Position numbers and translations under genes: made by a program. Shown piece by piece: positions 46,854-54,275 of a stretch of DNA of 64,000 bases (within the stretch, counting starts at the first letter, position 1; each line of letters opens with the position of its first letter). The stretch is taken from assembly GCF_003443675.1 (NCBI RefSeq), contig NZ_CP031963.1, positions 1,325,501 through 1,389,500 of the forward strand, read 5' to 3'. The notes beneath the pieces are model-generated. The model was not told the origin of the DNA and searched no databases. It saw only the letters and a list, made by a program, of their open reading frames with translations. This DNA is from Aquimarina sp. BL5. Its GTDB lineage: Bacteria; Bacteroidota; Bacteroidia; Flavobacteriales; Flavobacteriaceae.

Positions 46854-49208
46854 ATGATCTTTAATTATATAAAAATCGCTTTTCGTAGTTTACTTAAAAA
46901 CAAGGGCTATAGTTTTCTAAATATTTTTGGCTTAGCTATGGGCATCACCTGTGCTAGTTTAATTTTTCTTTGGGTGGAAGACGAGGTTAGTTTTAATGAT
47001 TCTTTTACGAAACAAGATCAAATCTATTACGTCCCAACCAATCAGAATTACGAAGGAGAATGGCGCACATTTTACTCTACACCAGGTCCGCTAGCACAAG
47101 CAATGAAGGATGAGATACCAGGTATTGTTAGAGCTACTCGTTCTAGTTCAGAGGAACGTCTTTTTACTGTTGGTGATAATGCTATCAATAAAAGAGGAAG
47201 ATATACAGATACAGATTTTTTAGAAATTTTTAGTTTGAAATTTATCGAAGGGGATAGAGATAAGGCATTTGATAATCCAGAAGCAATCGTTATAACCAAA
47301 GAAACAGCAGAACAACTTTTCGGAGAAAATACGAAAGCATTTGGAAAAACAATTAATATTAATAACCAAGATACCTACCTTGTTACAGGTGTTATTGAAA
47401 ATCTTCCAAAAAATGTATCCTTCCCTTTTGATTGGGTTGCTCCATTCGAAAGATATCGAGATGGTGCTGAGTGGATGACAACGTATGGAAGTAATTTTTC
47501 AGACACTTTTGTTGAACTATCTCCAGAAGCGAATTTTGAAGAAGTTGACAAAAAAGTTAGAGAAATATTACCTATAAAAAACACCGATAGTGACACCTAT
47601 GCTTTTTTACATACCTTAAAAGACTGGCACCTAAGATCCAAGTTCGAAGGAGGAAAAAAAGTTGGAGGAAAAATCATCTTTGTACGTCTCTTTTCTATAA
47701 TCGCACTGATAATATTGCTTATTGCCTGTATCAACTTTATGAATTTATCTACTGCCAGAAGCGAAAAAAGAGCGAATGAAGTTGGAGTCAGAAAAGCAAT
47801 AGGATCTAGTCGTCCAAGATTGATGATCCAGTTTGTTATTGAGTCACTTATGATGGCGTTTTTTGCATCTATAGTTAGTATACTGTTATTGTTATTGATA
47901 TTACCACAATTTAACCTTCTGATCGAAAAAGATTTAATACTAGGCATCTCTAATCCTACTCATATCGCAATCCTATTTACAATAACTGTTATTTGTGGAG
48001 TATTTGCTGGATTATATCCTGCATTCTACTTATCCTCTTTTAAACCTGTAGAAGTTTTAAAAGGTATCAAAGCGACAAGTGGTTCTGCTTCTTTTATAAG
48101 AAAAGGATTAGTAGTTGGGCAATTTACAATTTCTATTGTTTTCATTATTTGTACGATACTTGTGTATCAGCAAATCCAACACGTAAAAAACAGAGACTTA
48201 GGGTATAATAAGGACCATTTAATTAGAATGCGTGCGACTGGTAATATTATAGAAAAATTTAATGTCTTCGAACAAGACTTAAAGAACACCGGAATAGTGG
48301 ATGGTGTGGCGTTAAGTAATTCTCAAATCCTATCTGCTGGAAATAATGGATCCGGATTACAATGGGAAGGAGGAACAGATACTGAAGATGTTTTGATTTC
48401 GTATAGACACGTAAACTCAGATTTCTTTAAGACCACAGGAATGGAGCTTATAGAAGGAAGAGGCTTTAAGAAAGATCAAAAACTGGACAGCGCCAATGTA
48501 ATAATAACCGAATCCCTCGCTAAACTTATGGGTGATGGTTCCCCTATCGGTAAAACGATAACAGGAGGGGATGATGTTTATAATGTTATTGGTATTACAA
48601 AAGATTACCAATACGGTGATATGTATGACTCAAGTGACCCTGTTATGTTTTTTAATAATCATGACTACGCACGATATTTCTATATAAAAACAAAATCTGG
48701 TGTAGCTTTAAATGATATGCTTTCCTCTATTGAACAAGTAATGAAAAAAAACAACCCTGCTTTTCCTTTTGAATATACATTTGTAGATGAAGCATTTAAT
48801 GCAGTATTTAAAAGTGAACAGTTGGTAGGTAAGCTATCACAAATATTTGCACTACTAGCCATCTTGATTTCTTGCTTGGGCCTTTTTGGACTTGCAGCTT
48901 ATACGGCAGAGCAACGTAGCAAAGAAATCGGCGTAAGAAAAGTATTAGGTGCCAGTGTATCGGGTATTGTAAAACTACTATCCAAAGATTTCCTGAAATT
49001 AGTATGCCTTGCAATTTTATTAGCTATTCCGCTAGCTTGGGCTGTCATGAATAACTGGTTACAAGATTACGCTTATAGAATCGAAATCAATTGGTTCGTG
49101 TTTGTAATCGCAGGATTTGTAGCCATCATAATTGCACTAGCTACTGTAAGCTTTCAAGCCATTAAAGCTGCCATTGCTAATCCCATAAATAGTCTAAAAA
49201 CTGAATAA
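46854..49208 (+). CDS. FtsX/MacB-type ABC permease 8 of 8
   Basis: A 784-residue double FtsX permease that starts the second transcription unit. It begins MIFNYIKIAFRSLLKNKG. Coupling helices read EVGVRKAIGSSRPRL and EIGVRKVLGASVSGI. Its periplasmic domain (YYVPTNQNYEGEWRTFYSTPGPLAQ) is different from that of permease 7. It is followed by a worn palindromic spacer, then the GIN-domain gene, the second ATPase gene and the TolC-type gene, so this half has its own motor and exit duct. Confidence 0.91.
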   Translation: MIFNYIKIAFRSLLKNKGYSFLNIFGLAMGITCASLIFLWVEDEVSFNDSFTKQDQIYYVPTNQNYEGEWRTFYSTPGPLAQAMKDEIPGIVRATRSSSEERLFTVGDNAINKRGRYTDTDFLEIFSLKFIEGDRDKAFDNPEAIVITKETAEQLFGENTKAFGKTININNQDTYLVTGVIENLPKNVSFPFDWVAPFERYRDGAEWMTTYGSNFSDTFVELSPEANFEEVDKKVREILPIKNTDSDTYAFLHTLKDWHLRSKFEGGKKVGGKIIFVRLFSIIALIILLIACINFMNLSTARSEKRANEVGVRKAIGSSRPRLMIQFVIESLMMAFFASIVSILLLLLILPQFNLLIEKDLILGISNPTHIAILFTITVICGVFAGLYPAFYLSSFKPVEVLKGIKATSGSASFIRKGLVVGQFTISIVFIICTILVYQQIQHVKNRDLGYNKDHLIRMRATGNIIEKFNVFEQDLKNTGIVDGVALSNSQILSAGNNGSGLQWEGGTDTEDVLISYRHVNSDFFKTTGMELIEGRGFKKDQKLDSANVIITESLAKLMGDGSPIGKTITGGDDVYNVIGITKDYQYGDMYDSSDPVMFFNNHDYARYFYIKTKSGVALNDMLSSIEQVMKKNNPAFPFEYTFVDEAFNAVFKSEQLVGKLSQIFALLAILISCLGLFGLAAYTAEQRSKEIGVRKVLGASVSGIVKLLSKDFLKLVCLAILLAIPLAWAVMNNWLQDYAYRIEINWFVFVIAGFVAIIIALATVSFQAIKAAIANPINSLKTE

Positions 49209-49222
49209 AATTTATAAATCTA

Positions 49223-49237
49223 TCCGCCAAAGGCGAA
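49223..49237 (+). repeat. Small palindromic intergenic repeat, copy 3
   Basis: TCCGCCAAAGGCGAA, a variant of the 32063 element with an AAA loop and a shorter stem, followed by TCAAAAAACAAAT before the GIN-domain gene. Confidence 0.5.
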
Positions 49238-49255
49238 TCAAAAAACAAATTCATC

Positions 49256-49999
49256 ATGAAACATCTAAAATATTTTCTAACATTAATAATATTAACTAGT
49301 ACTCAATTAGGAATTGCACAAACAAAGAAGAGTGTTAGTCCTTTCGAAAAAGTTATTATAAGTCCTCATATACAGGCAACTTTTGTAGAAAGCAATGAAG
49401 AATCTGTAACCATCGAAGAAAGTACAGAACCAGAAGACAAAATAAACATTGTTGTTAAAAGAAATGTGCTTCGTATTTATCTAGATGATGCTAAAGAAAC
49501 TACCAAGAATGAAACAGTGGTTATCAATGGAATCAAAAGAAAAGTACCTATTTATAAAGGAAAAGTATTAACAGTTACCATTGGGTATAAACAACTTAAA
49601 GAACTTTCTATACGAGGAGAACAAGCTATTTTATGCAAAAATAAGATAGCTACTGAAACTTTTGATCTAAATATTTTCGGAGAGTCACAAGTAGTGTTTA
49701 ACGATGTAAATTTTGAGAATCTGGACGTAGACATTTTTGGTGAAAGTACTTTAGAGATAAAAGATGGAACCGTCGAAAATCAAAAAATTACAGCGTTTGG
49801 AGAAAGCCTTACAAATCTACTTGGTGTTGATAATAGAAACACAAAATTGAAAGCTTTTGGAGAGGCTGAATTTAAAATAAACGCATCTAATAACATCAAA
49901 CTTACAGCTTTTGGAGAAGCAAGACTTTATTATAAAGGTGATGCGAGTATCAGTAAAGGCCTAAATTTAGGAGAAGTAGAAATATCAGAAATTCAATAA
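49256..49999 (+). CDS. Secreted GIN-domain (DUF2807) protein
   Basis: The 247-residue protein has a signal peptide (KYFLTLIILTSTQLGIAQ) and a right-handed beta-helix made of repeated strands, such as DLNIFGESQVVFND, DVDIFGESTLEIKDG, KITAFGESLTNLLG, KLKAFGEAEFKINA and KLTAFGEARLYYKG. The repeated FGE(S/A) turn is the mark of the GIN/DUF2807 family, found often in Bacteroidota and once called putative auto-transporter head. It lies between permease 8 and the second ATPase, which suggests a periplasmic or surface part of the system. Its function in the family is not known. Confidence 0.85.
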   Translation: MKHLKYFLTLIILTSTQLGIAQTKKSVSPFEKVIISPHIQATFVESNEESVTIEESTEPEDKINIVVKRNVLRIYLDDAKETTKNETVVINGIKRKVPIYKGKVLTVTIGYKQLKELSIRGEQAILCKNKIATETFDLNIFGESQVVFNDVNFENLDVDIFGESTLEIKDGTVENQKITAFGESLTNLLGVDNRNTKLKAFGEAEFKINASNNIKLTAFGEARLYYKGDASISKGLNLGEVEISEIQ

Positions 50000-50034
50000 T
50001 ATCATTTAACACTATAATCATTCATCAAAAAAAT

Positions 50035-50703
50035 ATGATCTTACAACTTACAAACGCTTCGAGAGTAATCAATTCTGGAAGTAAGAAAATAGCATTACTC
50101 GATAGTATTAACTTAAACGTTAACGAAGGAGAGTTTATATCTTTGATGGGACCATCAGGATCCGGGAAATCCACACTATTAAACTGCATCGGTATGCTGG
50201 ATAATTTTACTGATGGTAGCTATATCTTTTTAGATGAAGCTGTTCATACTATGAAAGAAAAGCAACGGTCTAAACTTTATAAGGAGTATATCGGTTTTGT
50301 ATTTCAAGCATATCACCTTATTGATGAGTTAACCGTATATGAAAACATCGAAACTCCCCTACTCTATAAAAACGTAAAATCCGCTGAGCGAAAAGCTTTG
50401 GTAGCGGATATATTAGATCGTTTTAATATTGTAGGTAAAAAAGATTTATTTCCGGCACAATTAAGTGGTGGTCAGCAACAATTGGTAGGTATAGCCAGAG
50501 CACTCATTACCCGACCAAAATTGATTTTGGCGGATGAACCTACAGGAAACCTAAATTCTAAACAGAGTACAGAAATTATGGAATTATTTTCTGAATTAAA
50601 CAAAGAAGGCGTAACGATAATACAAGCTACCCACTCTGAGAACAATGCTTCTTATGGTTCGAAAATTATTAATCTTTTAGACGGGCAAATCGTCTCTGAA
50701 TAA
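50035..50703 (+). CDS. ABC transporter ATPase (LolD/MacB type), copy 2
   Basis: The 222-residue ATPase has Walker A GPSGSGKST, the Q loop in FVFQAYHLIDELTV, Walker B LILADEPTG and the H-loop ATHSENN. The signature reads LSGGQQQLVGIARAL, so the Arg usual after LSGGQQQ is replaced by Leu. It is distinct from copy 1 and lies 35 bp after the GIN-domain gene and 11 bp before the TolC-type gene. It may pair with permease 8 alone or with any of the array. Confidence 0.94.
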   Translation: MILQLTNASRVINSGSKKIALLDSINLNVNEGEFISLMGPSGSGKSTLLNCIGMLDNFTDGSYIFLDEAVHTMKEKQRSKLYKEYIGFVFQAYHLIDELTVYENIETPLLYKNVKSAERKALVADILDRFNIVGKKDLFPAQLSGGQQQLVGIARALITRPKLILADEPTGNLNSKQSTEIMELFSELNKEGVTIIQATHSENNASYGSKIINLLDGQIVSE

Positions 50704-50714
50704 TCTAAAATAAC

Positions 50715-52136
50715 ATGTCACTGAAATCAATTATTTATATCAGTGCTTTTCTTTTACAATTCGTTGGATTTACACAAAGAAAAGACACAGAAAGGTACTC
50801 TCTGGAACAATGTATCGATATCGCTTTAGAAAATAATCTAGATTTAAAATCCACTACTTTGAACGCCAATACTGCCCGAGTAAACTATAGTCAATCTAAA
50901 GCAAACATCTTACCGACATTGAATGGTAATTATAATATTGGTGTAAATAATGGAAGAAGCATTGATCCATTTACCAATGATTTTATAAATCAAGAATTGA
51001 CATTTTCTAATGCGAGATTGAATCTAGATGCTACTATATTTAATGGTTTTCGACTCTTAAACACAGTACGTCAACAGCGACTTAACAAGCAAGCTTCCGA
51101 AATGGAAATAGAAGAAGCTAAACAAACATTAATATTAAATGTAACCTTAGCATATCTTCAAGTATTAAATAGAAAAGACGTATTAGCTTTAGCCAAAACA
51201 AGATTAATAGCCACTAACAGACAATTGAAACAACAGGAAGATTTGTACAATGAAGAGGTTGGAAATCCAGCCGATTATGCAGATATCAAAGGCCAAAAAA
51301 CCATTGATGAAACGAATATCTTAGCTGCAGAAAGTGATCTAAATAATGCGAAACTAAGTCTCGCGAGATTAATGAACCTACCAGGGGATATTTTGATAGA
51401 CAAAGCATCCGTTTTACTGGATTTCGAAAAGTACACACTTTCATCAGATGATGTTTTTAATGAAGCCATGGAAAATTTAGCGACGTTTAAGGCTAAAGAA
51501 TTAAGAGCAAAAGCTGCAAAAAGAGGTATAAGTGTTGCTAAAGCCCAATATATTCCTGAAATTTCGTTTTTTGGACAAGTAAACACCAACTATTCTAGTG
51601 TCGCTGAAACATTTACCGAAATAGGTTCTGATATCGTGGAAACAGGAGATTTTGTTACTGTTAATAATGAGCAAGTTTCTGTTTTTACAAATGAATCACA
51701 GTTTAATGGAGAAAAAATTGAGTATCTGGATCAGTTTGATAACAATTTAAATACCGTTGTGGGAATTGCAGTAAACATTCCTTTATTTAATGGTTTTCGA
51801 GCGAAAAATAATGTAGCTCTCGAAAAGATAAAAGCTGAAGAATCTCTTATCGAACTAGAACGAACTGCACTAGAAGTAAAAAATGCTATTGCGCAGGTTC
51901 ATTTTGATATGCAAGCTGCCTATGAACGTTATGAAAGCCTACAAAATCAAGTAGCTGCTTTTAAAGAATCATATCGGGTCAATGAAATTCGTTTTAATAA
52001 TGGTGTATCTAACTTTATAGCATATATCACAAGTAAGAACAACTTAGACAACGCAGAAACCAATCTTACCAATGCTAAATACGAGTATCTATTACGTGTA
52101 AAAATATTAGAATTTTATCGTGGGAATTCTTTATAA
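50715..52136 (+). CDS. TolC-type outer-membrane efflux protein
   Basis: The 473-residue protein has a signal peptide (SIIYISAFLLQFVGFTQ) and two repeats of the outer-membrane efflux protein fold, with LEQCIDIALENNLDLKS near the start, a long helical hairpin, LMNLPGD and a second set ending NNGVSNFIAYITSKNNLDNAETNLTNAKYEY. It forms the exit duct for the adaptor and ABC parts of the locus. A decayed copy of its last 110 codons lies at 53884-54165, beyond the protease gene. No clear terminator follows on this strand. Confidence 0.94.
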   Translation: MSLKSIIYISAFLLQFVGFTQRKDTERYSLEQCIDIALENNLDLKSTTLNANTARVNYSQSKANILPTLNGNYNIGVNNGRSIDPFTNDFINQELTFSNARLNLDATIFNGFRLLNTVRQQRLNKQASEMEIEEAKQTLILNVTLAYLQVLNRKDVLALAKTRLIATNRQLKQQEDLYNEEVGNPADYADIKGQKTIDETNILAAESDLNNAKLSLARLMNLPGDILIDKASVLLDFEKYTLSSDDVFNEAMENLATFKAKELRAKAAKRGISVAKAQYIPEISFFGQVNTNYSSVAETFTEIGSDIVETGDFVTVNNEQVSVFTNESQFNGEKIEYLDQFDNNLNTVVGIAVNIPLFNGFRAKNNVALEKIKAEESLIELERTALEVKNAIAQVHFDMQAAYERYESLQNQVAAFKESYRVNEIRFNNGVSNFIAYITSKNNLDNAETNLTNAKYEYLLRVKILEFYRGNSL

Positions 52137-52241
52137 TTTTAGTCTCAAAAACCATATTTATAAACAGTTTATATTTCTAAATTATCATACATTTAAAAAG
52201 AATATCTACACGTTTGTTATAATTTCTACAAAACACAAAAA

Positions 52242-52265
52242 AGAGGCTGTAGTTACACAGCCTCT
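52242..52265 (-). terminator. Terminator of the subtilase gene
   Basis: A 9-bp perfect stem (AGAGGCTGT / ACAGCCTCT) with a 6-nt loop; on the minus strand it is followed by a U run (A run at 52236-52241 on the plus strand). On the plus strand no U run follows, so it would be a poor terminator for tolC. Confidence 0.8.
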
Positions 52266-52288
52266 AATGAATTCAAAATTATCTATTT

Positions 52289-53506
52289 TTAATTCAATGT
52301 AGCTATAGGAGCTGTATATCCTCCTTTACTTACAGATCCATCTGTTCCTGTACTATTACCTCTTAATAATAATATTCCTGCTACGTGAGGTGATGCCATA
52401 GAAGTACCAGATATATTATTAAACTGACCATTTAACCAAGTAGACCATACTGCTGTACCTGGAGCCCAACGATCTACACTGTCCCCGAAATTTGAACCAG
52501 AAGCAGGAGCATCTACATTAGTCATATTACCAACGCACCAAGAACCGCTTGTTTCTAACCTTTGTGGTGAATAAAATTGGGTATCATCATTACTATTACC
52601 TGCCGCCATAGCTCCATAAGTCGTTCTTTCTAAATTTCTAAACGTATCATCTATGGCTTGAGAAGTAAATCGATTACGAAATCCTACACTATAGTTCCAA
52701 GTATCTCCACTACTAGCATTACTAGCTACGTAGTCGATTCCTGAAAGAATTCCATCAGTGGCGCCACTCCCAGCAGCGTTTAAAACTCTAACAGAAACTA
52801 CAGTTGCACCATATGCTACACCAATAACTCCCGAACCATTATTTTTTGCAGCAACAGTTCCAGCTACATGAGTTCCATGTCCATTTTGATCTTCCCAAGA
52901 ACCACCAACGAAACTTCTACTTCGACCAGTATCAATGTTTAAATCACTATGCGGTGCAATACCACTATCCACTATCCAACAGGTTCTACCCGAACCATCT
53001 GCTCTACCTACTCGGTTTACTCCCCAGGGCAGAAATTCTCCATTAGGAAGTTGAGAATCATTAGTTACCGCTTTGTTTTGAACCGTTGCAGGCAGCGTAC
53101 TCACAGGGTCTCCTATTTTAATATCCAACTTTTGAATATAATTTGGTTCTATATAAGCTACTTCAGAATCATTTCTAAGCAGCTCAGCTTGCTTTTCTGA
53201 TAAGTTTTTAACCGCAAAACCTTGAATAGCATTACTGTAAGTTTGTTTTATATTATCCTCTGCTATTGCATACTTAGATAATGTTTGCATCGATTTACTT
53301 TTCATTTCTGCAGCTTTACCAGAAATAGATGCATCTTCTGTATAAATTACTATATACTCTCCAGGTATCGCCTGATCCGCTCCTATAGTTTCTTCAGTAT
53401 CTATTTCTGATTCTAAATCTGTAATCACTTCTCCATCTTTTTCGCAACTGTAAAAGAGAAAAGAAAATACAGTTACTGTGCTTAAAATTCTTAGTCTAGT
53501 TTTCAT
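52289..53506 (-). CDS. Subtilisin-like serine protease lipoprotein (S8, I9 propeptide)
   Basis: The 405-residue precursor has a lipoprotein signal (FSFLFYSC, lipid Cys at 21), an inhibitor I9-type propeptide (about 48-122; PGEYIVIYTEDAS ... VAYIEPN) and an S8 catalytic domain. The triad is Asp180 in IVDSG, His210 in NGHGTHVAGT and Ser369 in GTSMASPHVAG; the oxyanion Asn is at 304 in AAGNSND. Since the lipid is on the propeptide side, self-cleavage would free the protease from its anchor. There is no T9SS sorting domain. It is convergent with tolC. Likely role: extracytoplasmic peptidase, targets unknown. Confidence 0.92.
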   Translation of the reverse strand: MKTRLRILSTVTVFSFLFYSCEKDGEVITDLESEIDTEETIGADQAIPGEYIVIYTEDASISGKAAEMKSKSMQTLSKYAIAEDNIKQTYSNAIQGFAVKNLSEKQAELLRNDSEVAYIEPNYIQKLDIKIGDPVSTLPATVQNKAVTNDSQLPNGEFLPWGVNRVGRADGSGRTCWIVDSGIAPHSDLNIDTGRSRSFVGGSWEDQNGHGTHVAGTVAAKNNGSGVIGVAYGATVVSVRVLNAAGSGATDGILSGIDYVASNASSGDTWNYSVGFRNRFTSQAIDDTFRNLERTTYGAMAAGNSNDDTQFYSPQRLETSGSWCVGNMTNVDAPASGSNFGDSVDRWAPGTAVWSTWLNGQFNNISGTSMASPHVAGILLLRGNSTGTDGSVSKGGYTAPIATLN

Positions 53507-53693
53507 AATTTTTAATTTGTGTTAACGTTTAATTTTAGTTTTAAATTAAAATGTTGAGCTCTAATAAAATTCGATCGTTTAAGATTAGAACGTTAAAAGT
53601 AGAGATTCATGATAATCGAAAAATATGGTAAAAACATAACAATCAAATGGTTATAATTCAATTACTCAGCTTCTACAATACAAACCATAATCT

Positions 53694-53734
53694 TGATTTC
53701 CAATAATGCAACGGTGTTGCATTATTGGAAATCA
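53694..53734. repeat. Perfect 19-bp inverted repeat with 3-nt loop
   Basis: TGATTTCCAATAATGCAAC, GGT, then its exact reverse complement. The stem is much longer than the terminators around it and has no T run on either side. It lies between the subtilase gene and the tolC fragment, far from any start codon. It could be an operator, a hairpin RNA or the remains of a small mobile repeat. Confidence 0.8.
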
Positions 53735-53883
53735 GGGATTTAAATCAAAAAGAAAGATCTAGAAACATAAAAAAATAAGAGGGGAATTAATTCCAAAAAA
53801 TTAAACGAAAATTAATTACATTTAACACTAAATTAACTATGATTTAGTAAAAAAAATAGAATTACCACAACATTTAAAAGTTA

Positions 53884-54165
53884 AAAAAATAATATAGCCC
53901 TCAAAAAGATAAAAGCTGAAAAATCTCTTATTGAACTAGAACAAACTGCACTAGAAGTAAAAAATACTATCGCACAAGTTCATTTTGATATGCAAGGAGC
54001 CTATGAAAGTTATGAAATCCGTTTTAATAACGGCGTATCTAACTTATAGCTTATGTCACGGGTAAGAACAACTTAGATAATGTAGGAACCCATCTTATCA
54101 ATACTAATTACGAATATTTATTACATATAAAAATATTCGTATTTTATTGCGGGAATACTCTTTAA
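53884..54165 (+). pseudogene. Decayed duplicate of the tolC 3' end
   Basis: The DNA matches 51804-52136, the end of the TolC-type gene, over its whole length, for example AAAGATAAAAGCTGAA and CATTTTGATATGCAAG. A deletion of roughly 47 bp has removed the part coding for LQNQVAAFKESYRVN, and one T is lost in the ACTTTATAGC region, so the frame is broken. No start codon is present. It shows that a second efflux gene end once lay here. The rest of the 53507-54275 gap holds the inverted repeat and otherwise AT-rich DNA. Confidence 0.85.
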
Positions 54166-54218
54166 ATTTTAAAGTAACTTACTTAACATAATATATACTT
54201 AATCTTCTCTTCTAACTA

Positions 54219-54248
54219 AAAAGACCAGAACAAATGTTCCGGTCTTTT
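54219..54248 (-). terminator. Terminator of the YDG-repeat surface protein gene
   Basis: On the minus strand AAAAGACCGGAAC, a 4-nt loop and GUUCUGGUCUUUU form a 13-bp stem with one G-U pair, ending in a U run. It begins 27 bp after the stop of the surface-protein gene. Confidence 0.85.
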
Positions 54249-54275
54249 GGTTATTCTTATTATTGTTAGAAGTAC

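Noticed and set aside
52120..52302. 60-codon plus-strand frame after tolC
   Set aside because: It overlaps the end of tolC and crosses the subtilase terminator; no start signal or family features.
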